A stretch of DNA of 14,672 nt from Robiginitomaculum sp036478975 (GCA_036478975.1 JAZGFA010000165.1:1-14672), one strand, 5' to 3'. Shown: positions 8,218 to 14,505, counted from the first letter of the stretch. Notes: generated by a model from the sequence alone, not told the origin. Program-made: numbers and translations.

Positions 8218-8945
8218 TGTCCATGCGCGCCGACGTAGCGCTGGTTAAGCGCGGCCTATGCGAGAGCCGCACTCGCGCCCGCGCCGCCATTGAAGGGGGC
8301 ACGGTTTTCGCGGATGGAAAACTGGTTAAAAAACCTTCTGAAAAAATTAGTGATGATGTGGAGCTTACCGCCAAAGCGCTTCACCCTTGGGTCGGGCGCG
8401 GCGGGGTTAAACTTGCCGCCGCTCTAAAGAGCTTTGCGGTTAACCCAAATGGGCTGACCTGCCTTGATATTGGCGCGTCCACGGGGGGCTTTACCGATGT
8501 CTTGCTAACGGGCGGCGCGCGCCATGTGTTCGCCGTTGATATTGGCACGGCGCAATTGCACGATAAAATTAGGGGCGATAGCCGCGTCACCGTGATGGAG
8601 CAAACCGATGCGCGGCTTTTAAAGCCGAGTGACTTTAACGCGCCCATTGACCTTATCGTCTGTGACGCGAGTTTTATTTCCGCGACTAAGGTTCTCGGCA
8701 TGCCGATGGAACTGGCTAGCCCAAAGGCGCAAATGGTAGTTTTAGTAAAGCCGCAATTTGAAGTCGGAAAAGGCGGCCTTGGCAAAGGCGGCATTGTCCG
8801 CGATCCGGAAGTGGCCCGCGACGCCCTATCTATCGTTGCAAGCTGGGTCGCTGCCCAAGGCTGGCGCGTCATCGCCGATTGCAATTCACCGATTAAAGGC
8901 CGCTCTGGCAATATTGAATTTCTACTCCATGCGAGGAAAAATTAA
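8217..8945 (+). CDS. tlyA: TlyA family rRNA (cytidine-2'-O)-methyltransferase
   Basis: A 242-residue protein often annotated as hemolysin A. It is best understood as an S-adenosylmethionine-dependent ribose 2'-O-methyltransferase acting on 23S rRNA (and 16S rRNA for some types). An N-terminal S4 RNA-binding domain (about residues 4-55) is followed by the linker HPWV (56-59, in the place of the RxWV linker of mycobacterial TlyA) and an FtsJ-like domain. SAM motif I is CLDIGASTGGFTDVLL (82-97). The K-D-K-E catalytic set is visible as Lys65, Asp150 (VCDASF), Lys178 (LVKPQFEVGK) and Glu234 (GNIEF). The short N terminus resembles the type I form. The start overlaps the dxs stop by one base and the stop overlaps the next start by one base. 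An alternative start at the third residue is possible. Confidence 0.93.
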   Translation: MSMRADVALVKRGLCESRTRARAAIEGGTVFADGKLVKKPSEKISDDVELTAKALHPWVGRGGVKLAAALKSFAVNPNGLTCLDIGASTGGFTDVLLTGGARHVFAVDIGTAQLHDKIRGDSRVTVMEQTDARLLKPSDFNAPIDLIVCDASFISATKVLGMPMELASPKAQMVVLVKPQFEVGKGGLGKGGIVRDPEVARDALSIVASWVAAQGWRVIADCNSPIKGRSGNIEFLLHARKN

Positions 8946-11134
8946 TGAAATATTTTTCAAAACTTTTTTTCATCGCCCTTACGGCGTGCCTGTTTTCAAA
9001 CCCGCTTTCCGCTTGCGATTTTGATGATAGTGACGGGCTTGATGTCGGGCTTGTTCTGAGCGGGGGCGGCGCGAAAGCCTCTATCCAAGTGGGCATTATG
9101 CAAGTGTTAGAGGAGCTTGAAATCCCTATCCATTGCGTAACCGGCACGAGCATGGGCTCCGTGGTCGGGGCCTTTTACGCGAGTGGCTATAAGCCCGATG
9201 AGATAGCGAATATATTGACGGATAATGATTGGGGCGCTTTGTTTGCAGGGGAGACGGCGCGGCGCGATAAATCCTTTATCGAAAAAGAGCGCGAAAGCAC
9301 CTATTTTTCGGGCAATGTCGCCAGTATAGGCTCCGGCGGGGTGAAGCTTCCGGGCGGCATATCATCAATGCAGGGGCTTAAATCTTTTTACCGAGACATA
9401 TTATCTGACGTGCCAATGGAGAAAGATTTTAATCAACTTTCCATACCGTATCGCGCCATAGCGGCGGATTTAGAAACCGGCGAAACCAAAGCCTTTGCGC
9501 GCGGAGATTTGGTCGAGTCTATCTTGGCGAGCATGGCTATTCCCGGCCTATTTGCACCGCGCGAAATTGACGGGCGCTTTTATATTGACGGCGGCATTAG
9601 CGATATTCTACCCGTGCAAGCGGCGCGCGATATGGGCGCAGATATCATTATCGCGATTAATGTGTCGAGCTTGCCCGCAAAGCCTACGGCGCAAATGTCC
9701 GGACCGGCGGCGGCGCAGCAGCTAACCACGATAATGGTTTACCGTAGCCTTCAGCGTAATCTAGCCCAGCTTAAGCCGGGGGATTTGTTGATTAACCCAG
9801 ATAAGGCGGGCATTGCCACGGCTGGGTATAACCACTCGGCGGACGGGCTTAAAATTGGCCGCGCGGCGGGGGCGGACTTGCGGCAAGAATTTTTGGCGAT
9901 TAAGGCCAAGGCCGCGCCATCGCGCAGAGAAACGCGGCGAACTAGCGGAGATAATGCGGATGGGTTTCGCATTGAAAATAACTCGGTTATTACCGATGAG
10001 TTGATTGAAAAACGCTTCCAATATGCGCGCCATGATAGGGAGGACCTCGCGGGGCAAAACCGCCGTTTGCGTAACCTCGCTTCGTTTGGCGGCTTTGGCG
10101 AGGTTGACCTTGGCCATGTAAATGGCGACGCGGTTTTGACGGTTCATAAGAATAATCTTGGCCGTAATCTTGTGCAAGTCGGGATAAATGCCGCGAGTGA
10201 TTTTAACGGGGAGACGAGCTATTCTCTGCTGGGTCGCCTTGTGCGTCGCCCGCTGGGTAGCCATGGTGGAGATATAAGCCTGTCCGCTGAATTTGGCAGC
10301 GCTATGGGGCTTAACGCCGCGCTTTATCAGCCCCTCGGCGGGGATCGCCGCTTTTTCGTTCAACCGGAAGTCTTTATGCGGTGGGAGAGAAAAAACTTTG
10401 TCATTTCCGATGCCCATTTGGGAGATTTTTGGGTGCGGAGCCAAGGGGCGAATCTGCGTTTGGGCCGAGAAATTTCCCAGTGGGGACTCATCGCCTTAGA
10501 GGCTAATATTAGTAAAAGTGAAGTCAAAGAAATTGTCTCGATTTTTGAAAACTTTGACGATAACACGTCTGAGCAAGGGGGAATGGGTGTGTTTTTTGCC
10601 ATTGATACGCTTAACCGAACCGACTGGCCAACGGCGGGTTTGCGCCTTCATAGCCGCGCAAAACGAAATTATAGCCTTTCAGAAGGCAATGAAAGCTCCG
10701 ATGAATTTACGGCCTCGGCCCTGGGCGGGTTTAGCTATAAGGATTTTGGCATTGTTGTGAATGGCCGTTTCGCTAATTCGCACACGGGTGACACTGAAAT
10801 TGGTTTGGGAAGTTTTCGGCTTGGGGGCTTTCGCCGGCTCGCCGCATTTTCCGATAATTCCCTGCCCTTGGATAGCTATGAATATGGCTCGGTTGAAGTT
10901 TTCCGGCGCCTATCGGAAGCGGGCAAGCTATTTGACCTACCGCTTTATATTGGGGGCATTGCTGAATATGGCCATGGCTCCTTAGCCTTTTTCACGGAGG
11001 ACGGGGATATAGACGCGACTTCTGGCACGCTGTATTTGGGGGCTGATACCCCGCTTGGCCCGGTATTTTTGGGCGGCGCTTACGGTAATAGCGAATCGGG
11101 AAAACTGTTTTTTAAATTCGGACGCACGTTTTAA
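8945..11134 (+). CDS. patatin-like phospholipase with POTRA and outer-membrane beta-barrel (type Vd autotransporter-like)
   Basis: A 729-residue exported protein. Signal peptide at residues 1-23, ending LSA before Cys24. The patatin domain (about 32-320) has the oxyanion loop SGGGAKA (39-45), the nucleophile elbow GTSMG with Ser69, and the DGG motif with catalytic Asp215. The Ser/Asp dyad is therefore intact and lipid acyl-hydrolase activity is expected. A POTRA-like module follows (about 340-402, with GGFGEVDLGHVNGDAVLTV). The C-terminal beta-barrel (about 405-729) has many alternating strands and ends in Phe, as usual for BamA-dependent outer-membrane proteins. This order matches PlpD of Pseudomonas and FplA of Fusobacterium (type Vd secretion). 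LSAC also fits a lipobox, so lipidation at Cys24 is an alternative to ordinary cleavage. The ATG overlaps the tlyA stop as TAATG and has GAGGAAAA upstream. The substrate and the release of the passenger are not known. Confidence 0.9.
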   Translation: MKYFSKLFFIALTACLFSNPLSACDFDDSDGLDVGLVLSGGGAKASIQVGIMQVLEELEIPIHCVTGTSMGSVVGAFYASGYKPDEIANILTDNDWGALFAGETARRDKSFIEKERESTYFSGNVASIGSGGVKLPGGISSMQGLKSFYRDILSDVPMEKDFNQLSIPYRAIAADLETGETKAFARGDLVESILASMAIPGLFAPREIDGRFYIDGGISDILPVQAARDMGADIIIAINVSSLPAKPTAQMSGPAAAQQLTTIMVYRSLQRNLAQLKPGDLLINPDKAGIATAGYNHSADGLKIGRAAGADLRQEFLAIKAKAAPSRRETRRTSGDNADGFRIENNSVITDELIEKRFQYARHDREDLAGQNRRLRNLASFGGFGEVDLGHVNGDAVLTVHKNNLGRNLVQVGINAASDFNGETSYSLLGRLVRRPLGSHGGDISLSAEFGSAMGLNAALYQPLGGDRRFFVQPEVFMRWERKNFVISDAHLGDFWVRSQGANLRLGREISQWGLIALEANISKSEVKEIVSIFENFDDNTSEQGGMGVFFAIDTLNRTDWPTAGLRLHSRAKRNYSLSEGNESSDEFTASALGGFSYKDFGIVVNGRFANSHTGDTEIGLGSFRLGGFRRLAAFSDNSLPLDSYEYGSVEVFRRLSEAGKLFDLPLYIGGIAEYGHGSLAFFTEDGDIDATSGTLYLGADTPLGPVFLGGAYGNSESGKLFFKFGRTF

Positions 11135-11140
11135 GCCGTA

Positions 11141-11176
11141 AAAAAACCGCCTCTCCATTTTGGAGGGCGGTTTTTT
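11141..11176. terminator. bidirectional intrinsic terminator
   Basis: An A-run, a GC-rich stem (arms 11147-11157 and 11161-11170, with one bulged base and a TTT loop), then a T-run. Counting the flanking A/T pairs, the stem is about 16 bp. It lies in the 48-base gap between two convergent genes. The symmetry of the A-run and T-run lets it stop transcripts from both sides: the lepB-to-patatin run and the leftmost glycine-zipper gene. Confidence 0.9.
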
Positions 11177-11182
11177 AAATTA

Positions 11183-11827
11183 TTAGTGACGGCTAGAGCA
11201 ATAATTATGGCCGTGATAATGGCCGTGCCCATGACTGCGCCGGCTTCTATAATGGGAGCGGCGCGGCCGATAATATGAACTGCCATATCCGCCATAACCG
11301 GAGCCAATGTTAATGCTTACGCGCGGGCGTGAATAACCGTAATTACTATAACCATAATTTGGCTGGGTATAGACCGTGCGATATTGCGGCTGTTGGTACT
11401 GGCCGCCATTATAATAGCCGCCATTATTGGAATAACCGGAGTTAGAATAGCCGGAGTTGGAATGGCCGGTATTGCCGTAATAACCCTGATTGCCGTAGCC
11501 TTGATTGCCATAACTGCCATTATTATAGCCCGTATTATTGGGGCGATATTGGCCGCCATTATAATAAGAACCGCTATTGCCGCCCGCCATTTGCGAGCCG
11601 ATAAACGCGCCGGCCACTGCGCCAATGGCCGTGCCTTCGTCCTGCACACCCGTGCCAGCGAGATTGGAGCCTAAAACGCCGCCCAGTATTGCGCCAACGA
11701 CTGCGCCTGCGGTTTCGTTATTGCTGTTTTGATGGCTATGACTGTAACCATTATCATGCGCGCTAGCGGTAAGCGGCATTGCAAAGCTTGCTACGCCGAT
11801 TGCGGCGATTGTAAAAACTGTTTTCAT
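11183..11827 (-). CDS. secreted glycine-zipper protein, Gly/Asn/Tyr-rich with His-rich C terminus (paralog 1)
   Basis: A 214-residue exported protein of unknown function. A signal peptide is clear (residues 1-23, cleaved after TASA). Next comes a Ser/His/Asn stretch, then a glycine-zipper two-helix module (about 39-83: AGAVVGAILGGVLGSNLAG, then GTAIGAVAGAFIGSQMAG). This is the type seen in 17 kDa surface antigen-like (Rick_17kDa_Anti/glycine zipper 2TM) proteins, which associate with the outer membrane. The long tail repeats GYGNQ, GYSNSG and YYNGGQY units, then has Arg/His-rich sequence and ends HYHGHNYCSSRH. That end matches the C terminus of the rightmost paralog position for position. The ATG at 11827 is chosen because it opens a perfect signal peptide. 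Upstream in-frame starts add a charged, unrelated extension. The Shine-Dalgarno is poor and lies next to a leader hairpin. It was not lipidated in any evident way (no lipobox). Confidence 0.85.
   Translation of the reverse strand: MKTVFTIAAIGVASFAMPLTASAHDNGYSHSHQNSNNETAGAVVGAILGGVLGSNLAGTGVQDEGTAIGAVAGAFIGSQMAGGNSGSYYNGGQYRPNNTGYNNGSYGNQGYGNQGYYGNTGHSNSGYSNSGYSNNGGYYNGGQYQQPQYRTVYTQPNYGYSNYGYSRPRVSINIGSGYGGYGSSYYRPRRSHYRSRRSHGHGHYHGHNYCSSRH
11579..11713 (-). repeat. glycine-zipper module of paralog 1
   Basis: This segment encodes two GxxxG-rich hydrophobic helices (residues 39-83) split by a GTGVQDEGT turn. It is the most diverged of the four zipper copies in the locus, which otherwise carry G(N/D)GARTEGS in the turn. 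Confidence 0.75.
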
Positions 11828-11835
11828 CTTGGGGT

Positions 11836-11855
11836 CCCATCTGTTTTTTGATGGG
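11836..11855 (-). promoter_or_regulatory. leader hairpin before paralog 1
   Basis: In the minus-strand transcript CCCATC and GATGGG form a perfect 6-bp stem with an A-rich 8-base loop, ending 8 bases before the start codon. The only weak Shine-Dalgarno candidate (GGGA) is partly inside the 3' arm, so the hairpin could limit ribosome access. The regulatory role is inferred. Confidence 0.45.
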
Positions 11856-11878
11856 TTTAAAATGGCATTTTTAAGCCC
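11853..11878. promoter_or_regulatory. AT-rich imperfect palindrome in the upstream region of paralog 1
   Basis: GGGTTTAAAATG is followed almost directly by CATTTTTAAGCCC, a near-mirror inverted repeat with one extra T and one mismatch. It sits in the 89-base space between the upstream terminator and the gene, where the promoter must be. It could be an operator or an mRNA hairpin. The cognate regulator is unknown. Confidence 0.4.
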
Positions 11879-11916
11879 GAGGGGCAAATGCTGGACTCAG
11901 TTGACCATGCGCGCAT

Positions 11917-11949
11917 AAAAAAGCCCGGCGTTCGGAGGAGCGCCGGGCT
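11917..11949 (-). terminator. intrinsic terminator of paralog 2
   Basis: On the minus strand AGCCCGGCG (from 11949) pairs perfectly with CGCCGGGCT (to 11922), followed by a T-run (11922-11917). It lies 22 bases after the stop codon of the middle glycine-zipper gene. This separates that transcript from paralog 1. Confidence 0.92.
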
Positions 11950-11971
11950 AATCATTTAAGGCTTATAAAGC

Positions 11972-13285
11972 TTAGTGGCAGTGACAATCAGAGCCTTTAT
12001 TGGCCGAGCTTGATGTGTAGTTATCAGGATATGTTGTTTTGCCCGCAAGCGTAGAAGAGCCGTAAGACGTGCTGCCATATGTGGTGGCAGGCGCGCTATA
12101 GCTTGATCCCGTATAGCTAGTCACAGAAGACGATAGGCATGTGCCGTCGCTTTGCGCGCTCGTGCCAGCAGGACACGGGGCCGGGGCCGCGCTTACGGAT
12201 GGCACGCTATAGGAAGATGTGCTGTCATATGAAGACGTAGAGCCATACGATGTTGAGCTGCTATAGCTAGACGTGGTCGGCGCAGATGTCACATAGGACG
12301 TGCTGGCGTAAGACGTCGTGGATGGCAGCGTGTAGGAAGAGCTGCTGTGATGGCTGCTATGTCCATTATGACTATGACCACTATCACTATGGTGACCGCG
12401 ATGGCTTGGGGCGCTATAAGTTGGCGCGCTATAGCTTGTGACAGCACTTTGCAAACAAGAACCATCGGACTGCGTGCTTGTGCCGGCTGGACACGGGGCC
12501 GTAACCGCAGGCGCGTCATAGCTGACCGTAGGCGCGGAAACCGTAATAGTGGTTGGCGCGCTATAGGTCACGGCTGGCGCCGTATAGGCAGGCTGTGAAA
12601 CATAGGTTGGCGCAACGTAAGTAGGCGCAGGGGCTACGTAAGCCGGAGCGCTGTAAGTTGGAACCGAATAGGACTGGGTGAAAACAGGGCCAGCAACATA
12701 ACCGGCGCCTTGATACGTTACGGGAGCGTACCCGCCGCCATAACCGGCAGTGCCATATCCAGCATTAGAGCCATAACCATAACCGGCATTTCCATATCCA
12801 GCATTTGAGCCGTATCCGCCATTGGTATAACCGTCCGTGCTGCCATAACGGCTAGACTGGCCGCGATTTGCAAGGCCGTAACCCGCTAGGCCGCCAAGGG
12901 CCGCGCCGATGTAAGAGCCTTCAGTGCGTGCGCCATTGCCCGCAAGCTGTGAGCCTAAAACGCCACCGAGGGTCGCGCCAATACCGGCACCGTAAAGACC
13001 GTTATTATTGCCATTACCATAGCCATTGCCATATTGGCTAAAGCTGCCATTTTGATATTGACTAGACAGGTAATTACCGGCTGCTCCGCCAACGAGGGCG
13101 CCAATATAGGAACCTTCCGTGCGCGCGCCATTGCCGGCAAGGTGTGAACCGGCTACGCCGCCAAGAACCGCGCCTACGCCCGTGGCCGTATTAGAGCCAT
13201 TGCCAAAAAATTGTGCACTTGCCGTGGCGGGCACAAGGGCCGTACCTAAAGCAAATATTGCTGTTGAAATCATTAGTTTTTTCAT
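11972..13285 (-). CDS. secreted protein with two glycine-zipper modules, Ser/Tyr/Pro-rich, His patch and CHCH end (paralog 2)
   Basis: A 437-residue exported protein of unknown function. Layout: signal peptide 1-24 (TASA before Gln25); glycine zipper 1 at 36-73; Gly/Asn/Tyr linker; glycine zipper 2 at 101-139. Next is a GYGSNAGYGNAGYG repeat region (about 148-186), then VAP/SAP/TAP repeats (about 187-262). Two copies of a CPAGTSxQSDGxCL motif follow (265-278 and 371-384), each with a Cys pair spaced to form a small disulfide loop. A His-rich patch (about 295-313, including GHHSDSGHSHNGHSSHH) and a Ser/Tyr stretch lie between the two motifs. The chain ends DCHCH. The ATG at 13285 has GAGGAG seven bases upstream and opens the signal peptide, so the longer reading to 13315 is rejected. 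The composition suggests a fibrous or cross-linked envelope protein. Metal binding by the His and Cys clusters is inference. Confidence 0.83.
   Translation of the reverse strand: MKKLMISTAIFALGTALVPATASAQFFGNGSNTATGVGAVLGGVAGSHLAGNGARTEGSYIGALVGGAAGNYLSSQYQNGSFSQYGNGYGNGNNNGLYGAGIGATLGGVLGSQLAGNGARTEGSYIGAALGGLAGYGLANRGQSSRYGSTDGYTNGGYGSNAGYGNAGYGYGSNAGYGTAGYGGGYAPVTYQGAGYVAGPVFTQSYSVPTYSAPAYVAPAPTYVAPTYVSQPAYTAPAVTYSAPTTITVSAPTVSYDAPAVTAPCPAGTSTQSDGSCLQSAVTSYSAPTYSAPSHRGHHSDSGHSHNGHSSHHSSSSYTLPSTTSYASTSYVTSAPTTSSYSSSTSYGSTSSYDSTSSYSVPSVSAAPAPCPAGTSAQSDGTCLSSSVTSYTGSSYSAPATTYGSTSYGSSTLAGKTTYPDNYTSSSANKGSDCHCH
12134..12175 (-). repeat. second CPAGT...DG(S/T)CL motif copy
   Basis: This segment encodes CPAGTSAQSDGTCL (residues 371-384 of paralog 2). 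It is nearly identical to the copy at 12452-12493. In both copies the sequence after the motif continues as SxVTSY...SAP, so the duplicated unit is longer than the Cys motif. Confidence 0.8.
12452..12493 (-). repeat. first CPAGT...DG(S/T)CL motif copy
   Basis: This segment encodes CPAGTSTQSDGSCL (residues 265-278 of paralog 2). The two Cys are 12 residues apart, as in the copy at 12134-12175. Confidence 0.8.
12869..12985 (-). repeat. glycine-zipper module 2 of paralog 2
   Basis: This segment encodes residues 101-139. It shares the 15-residue block LAGNGARTEGSYIGA exactly with the module at 13067-13180, so the protein grew by internal duplication. Confidence 0.85.
13067..13180 (-). repeat. 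glycine-zipper module 1 of paralog 2
   Basis: This segment encodes residues 36-73, with the GVGAVLGGVAGSHLAG helix, the GNGARTEGS turn and a second Gly/Ala helix. It is the partner copy of the module at 12869-12985. Confidence 0.85.
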
Positions 13286-13423
13286 CGGTTGGCTCCTCGC
13301 CCGTTTAGCCCACATCGGGCAGTTGTATACCTCCCCCCATCAATGCAAATGTGAGGCCAGTTTTTAATTTAGCAAATACATGCGGACGATAGCACTCTTT
13401 TCCCCTCTTAGGTGAATTTTAAC

Positions 13424-13455
13424 AAAAACAGGCCCGCCTGGTGGGGCGAGCCTGT
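13424..13455 (-). terminator. intrinsic terminator of paralog 3
   Basis: On the minus strand ACAGGC-T-CGCC (from 13455) pairs with GGCG-G-GCCTGT (to 13428), with one T-G wobble and a 6-base loop, followed by a T-run. It ends the rightmost glycine-zipper transcript before the promoter region of paralog 2. Confidence 0.88.
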
Positions 13456-13494
13456 CAATGCGGGCTATATTTGGGGGAATTTAGCCCGCATTGA
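13455..13494 (-). other. perfect 13-bp inverted repeat between the paralog 3 stop codon and its terminator
   Basis: TCAATGCGGGCTA (13455-13467) and TAGCCCGCATTGA (13482-13494) are perfect inverted repeats with a 14-base loop. The structure begins two bases after the stop codon and abuts the terminator hairpin, but has no T-run of its own. It may protect the mRNA 3' end or act as an upstream part of a double terminator. Confidence 0.75.
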
Positions 13495-13496
13495 CG

Positions 13497-14276
13497 CTAG
13501 TGCATGTCGGTGCACACATAGCTTCCGTGGTAGTGTGTCCCGCTTTGAGACGCGCCGCGGCGACGGGCTTTGTTAAGGCCATAAGCGTTACCGCGGCCAT
13601 TTCCGGGTCTCACAACTTGGCGATAGCCGGTGGTTTGATAGCGCGGATAGCTGTTACCGTAAGACGCTTGCCTGTAGCCACCATCACGGTAAACGGGATA
13701 GGTCGCGGCGCCTGTCCTATAGGTGGTGCCAGAGCGCAAAGCTCCGTCGCCGTACACCGCGCCGTAATTTGGCTCGCTATAAACCGGGTGGTTAGAATAG
13801 GTCACGCGGTCCTCATAGCGCGGGGCTTGATAGCGGCGGTCTTGGTAACGGTCATTATAACCGCCGCCATTATAATTGCCATTACCATAGGTCTGGCTGC
13901 CATAATTGCCCGTGCGGGTGTTTGTGCGGCGGCCATAGGTCTGATTGCCGTAATCCGGGTCGCAATCGACGCTTTTATCGGCAATGCCGGCGCCGGCTAA
14001 TCCGCCAAGAACGGCGCCAATGGCAGAGCCTTCAGTGCGTGCACCATCCCCAGCAATTTGGGATCCTAATACGCCGCCCAGCACCGCGCCGACTACGCCG
14101 GCCGCTAATTTATCTTGCGACTCATCTGATTTACAGGCCGTATGGGCATTGCTTGGAGGATTGTAATAGCCATTGCTCTGCGCCATAGCGCTAGCGGGCA
14201 TCATGGCGATTGGCAAGGCCAAGGCCGCGGCGGTTAAGGCTGTTTTCTGGGCAGCTTTTTGAATAAATGTAGTCAT
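13497..14276 (-). CDS. secreted glycine-zipper protein, Tyr/Arg/Gly-rich with HYHG...C...H end (paralog 3)
   Basis: A 259-residue exported protein of unknown function. A long signal peptide (1-32, cleaved after AMA) is followed by a short segment with Cys48. The glycine-zipper module (about 57-100) is GVVGAVLGGVLGSQIAGDGA, then RTEGSAIGAVLGGLAGAGIA, the same pattern as in paralog 2. Cys105 follows, then a Tyr/Asn/Gly/Arg-rich tail and the end HYHGSYVCTDMH. The last 12 residues match paralog 1 at H, Y, H, G, C and H with the same spacing. The ATG at 14276 has AGGAG seven bases upstream. The gene has its own terminator, so it is probably monocistronic. Related proteins are found in the envelope of many Proteobacteria, where the zipper is thought to oligomerise in a membrane. 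The role here is open. A 169-residue frame on the other strand is a shadow. Confidence 0.86.
   Translation of the reverse strand: MTTFIQKAAQKTALTAAALALPIAMMPASAMAQSNGYYNPPSNAHTACKSDESQDKLAAGVVGAVLGGVLGSQIAGDGARTEGSAIGAVLGGLAGAGIADKSVDCDPDYGNQTYGRRTNTRTGNYGSQTYGNGNYNGGGYNDRYQDRRYQAPRYEDRVTYSNHPVYSEPNYGAVYGDGALRSGTTYRTGAATYPVYRDGGYRQASYGNSYPRYQTTGYRQVVRPGNGRGNAYGLNKARRRGASQSGTHYHGSYVCTDMH
13977..14108 (-). repeat. glycine-zipper module of paralog 3
   Basis: This segment encodes residues 57-100. It is closest to module 2 of paralog 2, with shared GGVLGSQ(I/L)AG(D/N)GARTEGS and IGAxLGGLAG. Confidence 0.8.
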
Positions 14277-14409
14277 TGCGGTCTCCTATTTATCAGATGA
14301 AGCGTTGGCCTTGCCCCAATGGCTAGGCTTTAAACCTCGTTGATGAAATGGGTATAGGGGACGCCGCCTGAACCTTTTCTGAGGCCAAGGTTTATGTGCG
14401 GTTCATAAA

Positions 14410-14444
14410 CAGCGAAACGCAGTTTCGCTGCAATAAGTGGCGTA
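14410..14444 (+). repeat. hairpin-linker unit, copy 1
   Basis: A 35-base unit: a 9-bp GCA-loop hairpin, then the linker CAATAAGTGGCGTA. It matches copy 2 at 28 of 35 positions. Confidence 0.75.
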
Positions 14445-14470
14445 GAGCGTTTCCCTTGAAACGCTGGTAA

Positions 14471-14505
14471 CAGGGAAGCGTAGCTTCACTGCAATAAGCG
14501 CCGTA
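14471..14505 (+). repeat. hairpin-linker unit, copy 2
   Basis: A 35-base unit: a GTA-loop hairpin with one G-A mismatch, then the linker CAATAAGCGCCGTA. It starts 61 bases after copy 1. Within the stem one pair changes from A-T to G-C, so pairing is kept. Confidence 0.75.

Noticed and set aside
9761..10444. 227-codon open frame on the minus strand inside the patatin gene
   Set aside because: The plus-strand gene is clearly real across this stretch, and the antisense product resembles nothing.
11384..11674. Plus-strand frame opposite paralog 1 that looks like a membrane protein
   Set aside because: Same composition effect: repeats rich in Asn/Tyr/Gly read as Ile/Ala/Val on the other strand.
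11828..11887. Longer N terminus for paralog 1 from an upstream TTG
   Set aside because: It would put 20 charged residues before a textbook signal peptide and read through the palindrome and leader hairpin.
11740..12060. CRISPR or satellite array in the low-complexity region
   Set aside because: The repeats keep codon phase and encode Gly/Tyr/Ser/Asn-rich protein, so they are coding repeats.
13491..14000. 169-codon plus-strand frame opposite paralog 3, rich in Ala/Ile/Val
   Set aside because: Its hydrophobic look comes from reading Gly/Tyr/Asn codons backwards. The minus-strand gene has the signal peptide, Shine-Dalgarno and terminator.
14277..14410. General stress (EcfG-type GGAAC...CGTT) promoter before paralog 3
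   Set aside because: No properly spaced pair was found on the minus strand upstream of the gene.
14410..14465. Classical REP element
   Set aside because: A GTAG does sit before one hairpin, as in REPs, but the rest of the pattern does not match and no RAYT transposase gene is in the window. Kept only as an alternative.
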